Source of the DNA: JACDAS01 sp046262415 | GTDB lineage: Bacteria > Actinomycetota > Thermoleophilia > Gaiellales > Gaiellaceae | Length of the DNA: 6,287 bases | Assembly: GCA_046262415.1 (NCBI GenBank) | Contig: JBHEMU010000155.1 | Span: 1-6,287 of the forward strand | Direction of reading: 5' to 3' | Shown: positions 1 to 4,925 of the stretch, in pieces | Numbering within the stretch: position 1 is the first letter of the stretch | Layout: each line of letters begins with the position of its first letter | The notes under the pieces: model-generated | What the model was told of the DNA's origin: nothing | Database searches by the model: none | What the model saw: only the letters and a program-made list of their open reading frames with translations | Translations under genes and position numbers: made by a program

Positions 1-48
1 CAACTCGCGGCTGTGCGGGCAGGTCCTGGCGTTACGGTGGAGCTTCAT
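1..48 (-). CDS. IS481-family transposase, N-terminal 16 codons (partial)
   Basis: The minus strand from 48 reads MKLHRNARTCPHSREL and runs off the left edge. This resembles the start of IS481-type DDE transposases, which typically open with M-(K/N)-(L/V)-H-x-N-A-x-x-(T/C)-P-x-(S/G)-R ahead of a helix-turn-helix; I recognise it from memory of the family. The ATG at 48-46 has an excellent Shine-Dalgarno sequence, AAGGAGGGG, 5 nt upstream (minus-strand complement of 62-54), which fixes the start. The catalytic DDE core is outside the window, so whether the transposase is intact cannot be judged. The ribosome-binding site and start codon are buried in the hairpin at 46-108. Confidence 0.75.
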   Translation of the reverse strand, partial: MKLHRNARTCPHSREL

Positions 49-108
49 CCGGTCCCCTCCTTGGGTCTGGTGGCTCTGACACCCCCAGCCTCCAAGGAGG
101 GCCGGATG
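46..108 (-). promoter_or_regulatory. Hairpin covering the transposase ribosome-binding site and start codon
   Basis: Bases 55-64 pair perfectly with 92-101 (10 bp) and 46-52 pair with 102-108 (7 bp), with a 2-nt bulge at 53-54 and a 27-nt loop at 65-91. In a leftward transcript that enters from outside the element, the stem would hide both AAGGAGGGG and the AUG of the transposase. IS10 and IS50 are known to use such a structure to stop read-through transcripts from being translated. A promoter inside the element that starts downstream of the 92-108 arm would escape the block. The pairing is seen; the role is inferred by analogy. The same inverted repeat creates a mirror-image Shine-Dalgarno and ATG on the plus strand at 94-108. 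Confidence 0.55.
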
Positions 109-131
109 GAACAACGTGGTTAGGACTTACA

Positions 132-137
132 CCTAGG
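132..137. other. Probable IS481 target-site copy, CCTAGG (NCTAGN)
   Basis: These six bases directly abut the inferred TGT end of the insertion sequence and match NCTAGN, the target known to be duplicated by IS481 and IS1002 of Bordetella. The CTAG is also the first part of the 96-bp repeat unit. The equivalent site between the two units, TCTAGG at 228-233, is unoccupied. Confirmation needs the other end of the element, which lies outside the window. Confidence 0.55.
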
Positions 138-324
138 CGTCGCTTGCGACGCCGACCTCAGGAGCACGGGCTTGCCCGGGCTCCGTCTGAGCCGACCGCA
201 CGAGCGCATCCGGGTACAGACCCACGCTCTAGGCGTCGCTTGCGACGCCGACCTCAGGAACACGGGCTTGCCCGGGCTCCGTCTGAGCCGACCGGACGAG
301 CGCATCCGGGTACAGGCCCACGCT
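133..324. repeat. Two tandem copies of a 96-bp hairpin-rich repeat
   Basis: Copy 1 spans 133-228 and copy 2 spans 229-324. They match at 93 of 96 positions, differing at 164/260, 199/295 and 220/316. Each starts CTAGGCGTCGC. Each contains a perfect 8-bp stem with a TT loop (GGCGTCGC-TT-GCGACGCC at 136-153 and 232-249). Each also has a second stem around CGGGC-TT-GCCCG (162-183, 258-279) and an overlapping alternative stem GGCTC-CGTCT-GAGCC (179-193, 275-289). The array ends 1 nt short of the stop codon of the membrane-protein gene at 326, so in that gene's transcript it forms the immediate 3' untranslated region. No T-run follows the stems, so it is not a classical intrinsic terminator. It resembles a REP/BIME-type intergenic element. 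I do not recognise it as a named family. Confidence 0.85.
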
Positions 325-325
325 C

Positions 326-904
326 CTACGGCGCCGGCGGGGAGCTCGCCTGCTCCTCCGTGGCGATTCGGAGCTTCGCGCGGAGCTTCGCGGCCCGGCC
401 GCGGGCGAGCCGCCGCGAGAAGAGCAGGTACCACAGACCGGCGAAGGCGGCCGCCGCGACGATCGCGCCGACGAGGACGCTGGTCCGGTAGGCGGGCGCC
501 TCCACGTCGAGCGTCCGCTCGCCGGCGTGCGCCGCGTTGCCGGTACCGAGGACGATCCCCAGCGTGACGAGGTTCGGCGAGGCGAGCAGGATCACGCCGC
601 CCACGTGGGCGACCAGGCGACGCCAGGTGTGGCGCTTGCGTACGGCGTTCCAGAGGACGACGAGCGGCAGGAAGGTGAAGACGAAGCCGTAGAAGAGGCC
701 GAGCGCGATGCCTGCGGCGATGCTGCCGCCGACCTGGGCGCCGACCCGGTGGGCCCACCAGCGCGGCAGCAGCGCGGACCCGACGAAGTACGCGCCGGCG
801 ATGAGCGCCGCCACGATCAGCGCGTTCCTCGCCCGCTTCAGCCACACGCGCCTGCGTGAGGGGGCCGTCGGGCGGGGTCCGGCCGGCGGTGAGGGTTCCG
901 TCAC
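326..904 (-). CDS. Four-helix integral membrane protein of unknown function
   Basis: Four hydrophobic helices are clear at about residues 28-46, 59-85, 98-119 and 141-162 of a 192-aa product. Basic clusters at KRAR (23-26), RKRHTWRR (89-96) and the C-terminal RRLARGR region put both ends in the cytoplasm by the positive-inside rule. An extracytoplasmic loop carries GTGNAAHAGERTLDVEAP (120-137). I recall this stretch from actinobacterial proteins loosely annotated as permeases, but no transport function has support here. I prefer the GTG at 904, which has AGGGAG 9 nt upstream. The frame also opens at a GTG at 922 (198 aa), but that start has no convincing ribosome-binding site. The N-terminal 20 residues are Pro/Arg-rich. 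The gene is transcribed away from the peptidase gene and is followed immediately by the tandem repeats. There is no partner gene on its strand. Confidence 0.8.
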   Translation of the reverse strand: MTEPSPPAGPRPTAPSRRRVWLKRARNALIVAALIAGAYFVGSALLPRWWAHRVGAQVGGSIAAGIALGLFYGFVFTFLPLVVLWNAVRKRHTWRRLVAHVGGVILLASPNLVTLGIVLGTGNAAHAGERTLDVEAPAYRTSVLVGAIVAAAAFAGLWYLLFSRRLARGRAAKLRAKLRIATEEQASSPPAP

Positions 905-1022
905 GATTCCATTCTCCCTCACCCCGACCCGGTCCGGCGGGCCGGTGTCTGCCCGCCGGGTGGCGCCGCTCCCCGGCCTCGCTTATCCTCGGGGCTCGGA
1001 GGACGCCAAGGAGAGGGAGACC

Positions 1023-3356
1023 ATGGAAGCAGGCAGGGGAACGAGCCCGACGCAGCTCGTGCGGAAGCGGGCGGCGACGGTGGCGATCGCGATGCTGGCG
1101 GCAGCGCTGGTCTCGCAGGTGCACCTCGCAGGCGCGCAGGCGCGCACGGAGGTCGGCTCGCGCGCGCAGGGACCCCGGGTCACGGGGCTGACCGCGGTGC
1201 AGCACCACGGCTTCACGAGGCTCGCGTGGAATCCGGAGCCGGGCGCGACCCAGTATCAGGTCGCCCGCATGCCGGTGGACGCGGCCGGAGTGCCCACGGG
1301 CCCGCCGGAGATCGTCGGCGTCTGGCAGTCGAATCGCACCGTCACCCCCACCGCGCCGACGTTCGCCGACTCCGGCTTCGTCCCCGGGGGCCGCTACCAG
1401 TGGCGCGTCGGCGTGCTCGCTCCGACGCCGGGTCTGCCCTCCGACCCGGTCACCGCGACGACGCTCCTGCAGTTCGGGACCGGCCCGGGCGCCTCCCTGC
1501 GCACCGAGTGGGAGACGAACGGCAACGTCGCCTACACGAGCGACGTCAACGAGTACGCCTACACCGCCGCCCTCGACGCCGCGAGCGACCGGGTGCGCGT
1601 CGTCGAGCTTGGCCGTACGGTGCAGAACCGCGCGATCAACATGTTCGTGATCGGCTACCCGACCCCGCCCGCGACCGTCGCGGAGATCGCGGACTCGCCG
1701 TCGTACGGCGTCAGCTGCGTCGTCCACGGCAACGAGGCCTCGGGTGTCGACGCCTGCCTGATCATGGCGCGCGAGCTCGCCTTCACCCAGGACCCGCAGC
1801 TGCTCGGCATCCTCTCGAACGTGACCGTGCTGCTCGTGCTCGGCCTGAACGCGGACGGCCGCGCCCTGAACACGCGCGGCAATGCGAACGGCCAGGATCT
1901 GAACCGCGATCACTCCTTGCTCCGCGAGCCGGAGACGAAGGCGTTCTCGGCCTTCCTGCGCGACTACACGCCGCAGGTGCTGATCGACAGCCATCACGGC
2001 GACAGCGAGGACCTGCCGATCCTCGGGCCCCGCCACGCGAACGTCGCGTTCTCGATCTACGACGAGGGCAAGAACTCGATGATCGAGGACTGGATGTACG
2101 ACCACGCCGCCGTCGACGGCTGGTGGATGGGCCCCTACAACACCGGCGGGCTCGGTGAGGAGACGATCCTGCGCAACACCATGGGCCTCAAGAACGGGAT
2201 CGCGATGCTGGCCGAGGCCCGCCCCACCGGCGGCATCACCCGGCCCGGGGAGGTCAACCCGGCCGCGAACCTCCGGCGGCTGGTCTACAGCCACCGGTGG
2301 GAGTTCTTCCAGGGGCTCGAGTACCACGCCGCCCGCCTGCCCCAGATCGAGGCCGCGATCGCCCAGAGCATCGCCTTCAACAGGTCGAACACCGGTCGCG
2401 TCGTGTTCCGCGGCTCGTGGCCCTGGCCGCCCTTCCCGAGCGTCGGGCAGGAGCCGCCCGACGAGGATGCCCCGGCTCCGAACCAGATCCTCGCCGAACC
2501 GCCCTGCGGCTACTTCCTCACCGAAGCCCAGTACACCAGTACACCTGAGGACAAGGGCACCGTTGCGCTCCGCCTCGGCCTGCACGGAATGACCGTCCAG
2601 CACAGGCCGTCCGGCCACATCGTCCGCATGGCGCAGCCCCTCCGCGGGCTGATCCCGCTGCTGCTCGACGACCAGGCCGCGGAGGAGTTGGTCGCGGCGA
2701 CGCGGTTGTCCGAGTGTCCGCACGTGACCGCTTCGCCGCGCAGCTTCACGGTCGCGACGCAGGAGGGCACCCAGAAGACCGCGACGCTCGCGATCGGCAA
2801 CGCGGCGGTCGAGGCGAACGAGCCGCTCGAGTGGACGATCACGGAAGCCGCGTCGAGCTGCTCCACGCCGGGCAACCTGCCCTGGTTCAGCGCCGCCCAG
2901 ACGTCGGGCACGACCGCTTCGGGCGGCGGGAGCACGAACGTCCAGCTGACGTTCTCCGCGGCCGGCATCACCGCTCCCGCCACTCGCACCGGCGTTCTCT
3001 GCCTGGCCAGCAACGACGCCGGCGAGGCGCTGATCGCGGTGCCGCTCACGCTTCAGGTCACGGGTCCGACCGCGGTCACGGTGCGCTCGTTCAGCGCCGG
3101 CCGGCGTGGGGGAGACGTCGTCCTCCGCTGGCGCACGGCCTCGGAGATCGGAAGCCTCGGCTTCGACGTGTACCGCACGCGCGGCGGCTCGAAGGTGAAG
3201 CTCAACCGCCAGCGGATCCGCGGCCCGCTCGGCCTCGGGCGCGGTCACACGTACGCCTGGCGTGATCGCTCGCCCGTCTCCGGCGGCCGCTACTGGCTCC
3301 ACGAGGTTCGGCTCGGCGGCAAGCGCGTCGTGCACGGGCCGGTCACGCCGCGATGA
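1023..3356 (+). CDS. Secreted multidomain M14-type zinc carboxypeptidase
   Basis: The 777-aa product has an export signal (basic RKR, then a hydrophobic stretch at about 21-34, likely cut near AGA-QA at about 38-43). A fibronectin-III-like domain follows (about 46-150), then an M14 metallocarboxypeptidase-like domain (about 160-420). Its zinc ligands appear as HGNE (H235, E238) and a His in DSHHGD (H324 or H325). N294-R295 match the Asn-Arg pair that binds the substrate carboxylate. E398 in LAEAR is the likely catalytic base, 74 residues after H324, the same spacing as H196-E270 in carboxypeptidase A. A poorly recognised segment (420-560) precedes an Ig/BACON-like domain (566-681) and a second FN3-like module (686-777) containing TASEIGSLGFDVYR. 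There is no C-terminal anchor, so it is probably released. The ATG at 1023 has AAGGAG 9 nt upstream; the open frame extends back to 708 but that part overlaps the divergent gene and precedes the signal peptide. Substrate unknown. Confidence 0.87.
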   Translation: MEAGRGTSPTQLVRKRAATVAIAMLAAALVSQVHLAGAQARTEVGSRAQGPRVTGLTAVQHHGFTRLAWNPEPGATQYQVARMPVDAAGVPTGPPEIVGVWQSNRTVTPTAPTFADSGFVPGGRYQWRVGVLAPTPGLPSDPVTATTLLQFGTGPGASLRTEWETNGNVAYTSDVNEYAYTAALDAASDRVRVVELGRTVQNRAINMFVIGYPTPPATVAEIADSPSYGVSCVVHGNEASGVDACLIMARELAFTQDPQLLGILSNVTVLLVLGLNADGRALNTRGNANGQDLNRDHSLLREPETKAFSAFLRDYTPQVLIDSHHGDSEDLPILGPRHANVAFSIYDEGKNSMIEDWMYDHAAVDGWWMGPYNTGGLGEETILRNTMGLKNGIAMLAEARPTGGITRPGEVNPAANLRRLVYSHRWEFFQGLEYHAARLPQIEAAIAQSIAFNRSNTGRVVFRGSWPWPPFPSVGQEPPDEDAPAPNQILAEPPCGYFLTEAQYTSTPEDKGTVALRLGLHGMTVQHRPSGHIVRMAQPLRGLIPLLLDDQAAEELVAATRLSECPHVTASPRSFTVATQEGTQKTATLAIGNAAVEANEPLEWTITEAASSCSTPGNLPWFSAAQTSGTTASGGGSTNVQLTFSAAGITAPATRTGVLCLASNDAGEALIAVPLTLQVTGPTAVTVRSFSAGRRGGDVVLRWRTASEIGSLGFDVYRTRGGSKVKLNRQRIRGPLGLGRGHTYAWRDRSPVSGGRYWLHEVRLGGKRVVHGPVTPR

Positions 3357-3396
3357 ACAGCGTGAGGTTTCCGCTGCGGGGCGGATAGTCCTGATA

Positions 3397-3413
3397 CGGA
3401 GGGGATTCCTCCG
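3397..3413 (+). promoter_or_regulatory. Small hairpin between the peptidase and the small secreted-protein gene
   Basis: CGGAGG (3397-3402) pairs with CCTCCG (3408-3413) around a GGATT loop. It lies 41 nt after the peptidase stop and 9 nt before the strong AAAGGAGG ribosome-binding site of the next gene. No T-run follows, so it is a poor terminator. It could stabilise an mRNA end, or affect translation because its CCTCC arm could compete for the nearby AGGAGG. Function is inferred only. Confidence 0.3.
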
Positions 3414-3434
3414 CCAATCGCAAAGGAGGCTGAA

Positions 3435-3815
3435 ATGAGGAGACTGCTCGTGACCGCCGTGGCGGCGCTCTCCGCAGCGCCCCTGGCGCTCGCCGCGACG
3501 CCGTCCGCGCAGGCCGGGTGCTGGGCGACGGTCAAGCTCAGCTCGATGCCGAGCGGCTTGGTCTGGAACGTGAAGGTGACGCCGCTGCAGCACGGGCGGA
3601 CGACCCTGCCGGACGCGAAGCCGCGGATCGAGATCCGGCGCGGGAAGGCCCGGTGGCGGGTGTTCGCGGCGCGACCGGCCGCGAAGCGCGGCGTCTACCG
3701 CGCGCGCGTCGTGTTCCCGGCGGCGGGGACCTGGCGGCTCCGCGTCTGGGACGGCTTCGAGCCCCACTGCGCCCGGTACCACACGTACGCGCCGGTGACT
3801 GTGAGCGACATTTAG
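3435..3815 (+). CDS. Small exported beta-rich protein of unknown function
   Basis: The 126-aa product begins with a textbook signal peptide (MRRLLVTAVAALSAAPLALA), with likely cleavage after AQA (residue 27) or ALA (residue 20). The mature part of about 100 residues alternates short beta-type segments and ends in a motif GTWRLRVWDGF (98-108). This resembles small Ig-like/FixH-type beta-sandwich proteins, but I cannot assign a family. Two cysteines, C29 near the mature N-terminus and C112, could form a disulfide that ties the ends of the sandwich. The context QAGC is not a proper lipobox, so a lipoprotein is unlikely. The ATG at 3435 has AAAGGAGG (3422-3429) 5 nt upstream, one of the strongest ribosome-binding sites in the window. 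It lies 78 nt after the peptidase gene on the same strand and may share its transcript. No function is proposed. Confidence 0.8.
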   Translation: MRRLLVTAVAALSAAPLALAATPSAQAGCWATVKLSSMPSGLVWNVKVTPLQHGRTTLPDAKPRIEIRRGKARWRVFAARPAAKRGVYRARVVFPAAGTWRLRVWDGFEPHCARYHTYAPVTVSDI

Positions 3816-3829
3816 GCCTTCGGGCCTTT
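3814..3829 (+). terminator. UUCG-tetraloop hairpin at the stop of the small secreted-protein gene
   Basis: AGGCC (3814-3818) pairs with GGCCT (3823-3827) around TTCG, forming the very stable C(UUCG)G tetraloop, followed by TTT (3827-3829). The stem begins inside the TAG stop codon. It is short (5 bp) with a brief T-run, so it is probably a weak or partial terminator helped by the two hairpins that follow. Confidence 0.5.
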
Positions 3830-3857
3830 CGCTCGAAGTGCTGCGCACTTCGAGCGA
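3829..3857. repeat. Perfect 13-bp inverted repeat with 3-nt loop
   Basis: TCGCTCGAAGTGC (3829-3841) pairs perfectly with GCACTTCGAGCGA (3845-3857) around TGC. No T-run follows on either strand. It sits between two terminator-like hairpins in a convergent intergenic region, so it may block or process transcripts from both sides. A protein-binding palindrome is the alternative. Confidence 0.75.
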
Positions 3858-3882
3858 CCTTGGGATGTGCCTTCGGCAGAGC

Positions 3883-3911
3883 GGGGCGGCGGCGGAGCCG
3901 CCGCCCCTTTT
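3883..3911 (+). terminator. Strong intrinsic terminator
   Basis: GGGGCGGCGGC (3883-3893) pairs perfectly with GCCGCCGCCCC (3897-3907) around a GGA loop, giving an 11-bp all-GC stem directly followed by TTTT (3908-3911). It ends the rightward peptidase/small-protein unit. On the minus strand the same stem is not followed by T residues, so it should work mainly rightwards. Confidence 0.8.
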
Positions 3912-3967
3912 GGAACGTCAGAACCGGAGGGGTGGAGCCGCGCTGGTCGCTGATCTCGCTGGCTGCA

Positions 3968-3984
3968 GGGCGGCTTGTTCGCCC
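3968..3984 (-). terminator. Weak hairpin downstream of the hydratase gene
   Basis: GGGCG (3968-3972) and CGCCC (3980-3984) can pair around a 7-nt loop, starting 11 nt beyond the stop of the leftward hydratase gene. There is no T-run in the leftward direction, so it is only a candidate end for the phaC operon transcript. The rest of 3912-3995 shows nothing recognisable. Confidence 0.25.
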
Positions 3985-3995
3985 CCGGCCCTCTC

Positions 3996-4415
3996 CTACC
4001 CGCCCGGAATGACGACCTCGGCGCTCCCCGTGGTCGTGCGCTCTCCCTCCGCGTTTTCCGTCCACAGCTCGAGGTCGACCACCGTCGCACCGCTCTCCTC
4101 GCGCACGCTCGACACCCGGCCGCGACAGGTGAAGGGCGCGCCGCGGCGGTCCATCCCCCGGTACTGCGCCGCAATGCGCCTGATCCACCCCTCGTGGCCG
4201 AGCCAGTCGGACACGAGCTGGCCGATCGCGGCGTACTTGAGCCGGCCGTGGACGAGGTTGTCGCCCAGCTGGCGCGCCTGGGGATGCTCGGGATCGAAGT
4301 GCAGGGGGTTGAAGTCGCCCGAGCCCGCCGCGTACTTGACCAGGTCCTCCCGCTCCGGAGACTTCGTCAGCGCCGGCAGCCCGTCGCCGACGGCCAGCTC
4401 GTCGAACCTGGTCAC
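3996..4415 (-). CDS. MaoC/HadB-like (R)-specific enoyl-thioester hydratase, catalytic subunit
   Basis: The 139-aa product is a single hot-dog domain. It carries the hydratase motif GSGDFNPLHFD, with predicted catalytic D34 and H39 in the D-x4-H arrangement of MaoC/PhaJ and mycobacterial HadB (D36/H41 there), followed by LVHGRLK (54-60), the usual V/I-HG helix start. The family reversibly adds water to trans-2-enoyl thioesters to give (R)-3-hydroxyacyl thioesters. Length is normal for HadB or PhaJ. I chose the GTG at 4415 because the alignable N-terminus (VTRFDELAVGDGLP) begins there and GAGG lies 6 nt upstream; the frame stays open to 4853 but only opposite the neighbouring gene's codons. It starts 8 nt after the HadA-like gene, so the two are probably translationally coupled and form a heterodimer. 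A dehydration role in fatty-acid synthesis is the alternative to supplying PHA precursors. Confidence 0.87.
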   Translation of the reverse strand: MTRFDELAVGDGLPALTKSPEREDLVKYAAGSGDFNPLHFDPEHPQARQLGDNLVHGRLKYAAIGQLVSDWLGHEGWIRRIAAQYRGMDRRGAPFTCRGRVSSVREESGATVVDLELWTENAEGERTTTGSAEVVIPGG

Positions 4416-4423
4416 GACCGGCC

Positions 4424-4921
4424 TCAGTAGAAGATCGCCTGGGACCGCTCGCGCACGACCACGTCGCCGCGCGCGTCGCGCCCGGTCGCCTCGGTGGTGG
4501 CGATCAGCATCGGCCCGAGCGCCCTGCTCTCCTTGGCCTGGAGGTCGACCAGCTTCACGGTGATCGTGATCACGTCGCCCGCGACGAGCGGGCGCTCGTA
4601 CACGACCTCGGTGCTCCCGTCCAGCACCTCCCGCCGCCCGAAGCGCGGGCGCGGGCCGGTCCCCAGCGGTACCGAGAACGTCTCGTCCGATCGTCCCGGG
4701 ACGTAGACGGGCGTGCCGAGGTAGCAGGCCGGGGCCGGCAGCGCGTCGTAGCCGGCCGCCGTCGCGGCCTCGGCGTCGTAGTACACCGGATCGGTGTAGC
4801 CGACCCCGCGGGCGAAGGCCCGGATTCCCGTCGTCGTCACCTCGTAGACCCACGGCTCCGACTCGACGCCGGTCTCGGCGAGCATCTCCTCCGTCAGCGC
4901 GGCTTCCGAGCTTTCTGTCAC
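4424..4921 (-). CDS. HadA-like hot-dog subunit (MaoC N-terminal dehydratase-type domain)
   Basis: The 165-aa product matches the MaoC_dehydrat_N/FAS1-like dehydratase type, as in mycobacterial HadA. Its stretch GYTDPVYYDAEAATAAGYD (41-59) followed by a Pro/Ala-rich segment corresponds to HadA's NDDAWYFEEDGAAELGYKG...AP. A later VYERPLVAGD matches the KFEKPIVAGD strand of HadA. The D-x4-H catalytic pair is absent (TDPVYYD has no His), so it is probably the non-catalytic, substrate-channel subunit for the HadB-like protein encoded just downstream. The GTG at 4921 has GGGAG 7 nt upstream and lies 4 nt after the phaC stop, consistent with translational coupling. An internal ATG at residue 13 is less likely because its GGAGGAG sits directly against the codon. 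Assignment to the family is from visible similarity; the partner role is inferred. Confidence 0.83.
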   Translation of the reverse strand: MTESSEAALTEEMLAETGVESEPWVYEVTTTGIRAFARGVGYTDPVYYDAEAATAAGYDALPAPACYLGTPVYVPGRSDETFSVPLGTGPRPRFGRREVLDGSTEVVYERPLVAGDVITITVKLVDLQAKESRALGPMLIATTEATGRDARGDVVVRERSQAIFY

Positions 4922-4925
4922 CGGC

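Larger units (their letters stand above)
1..131 (-). mobile_element. Terminal segment of an IS481-family insertion sequence (partial)
   Basis: Read leftwards, this holds the outer end of an insertion sequence. The minus strand begins 5'-TGTAAGTCCTAACC at 131, runs through an 83-nt leader, and enters a transposase start at 48. The terminal TGT, the recognisable transposase N-terminus and an adjacent CCTAGG at 132-137 all fit the IS481 family, whose founding members are known to insert into NCTAGN and duplicate 6 bp. The rest of the element and its other end lie left of the window, so neither the matching terminal inverted repeat nor the second target copy can be seen. The exact boundary at 131 is inferred from the TGT and the CTAG context. 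Confidence 0.75.

Noticed and set aside
106..123. Mini-frame ATG GAA CAA CGT GGT TAG with AAGGAGGG upstream on the plus strand
   Set aside because: The Shine-Dalgarno and ATG are the mirror image of the transposase start, produced by the inverted repeat. A 5-codon product inside the IS end has no other support.
133..324. CRISPR array
   Set aside because: There are only two directly abutting 96-bp units with no spacers, and the unit has several internal stems; this is a tandem repeat.
984..989. TATCCT upstream of the peptidase gene as a -10 box
   Set aside because: No acceptable -35 hexamer lies about 17 nt upstream, and one short match in GC-rich DNA is not enough to call a promoter.
1226..2158. 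A 310-codon plus-strand frame inside the peptidase gene
   Set aside because: It is an Arg/Pro-rich shadow frame; the overlapping frame has a signal peptide, zinc-binding motifs and a ribosome-binding site.
120..3848. A 1242-codon open frame on the minus strand running opposite the peptidase and small-protein genes
   Set aside because: It is Arg/Gly/Pro/Ala-rich low-complexity translation typical of antisense frames in high-GC DNA, overlaps several well-supported genes, and passes straight through the tandem repeats and terminators.
3838..4563. A 241-codon plus-strand frame across the terminators and hydratase genes
   Set aside because: It begins inside the perfect palindrome, runs through the intrinsic terminator, and lies opposite two well-supported hot-dog genes.
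4416..4853. Upstream extension of the MaoC-like frame to give a 285-aa protein
   Set aside because: The extra part is Arg/Gly-rich shadow sequence overlapping the HadA-like gene in another frame. The conserved hydratase sequence begins at the GTG at 4415, which has its own ribosome-binding site.
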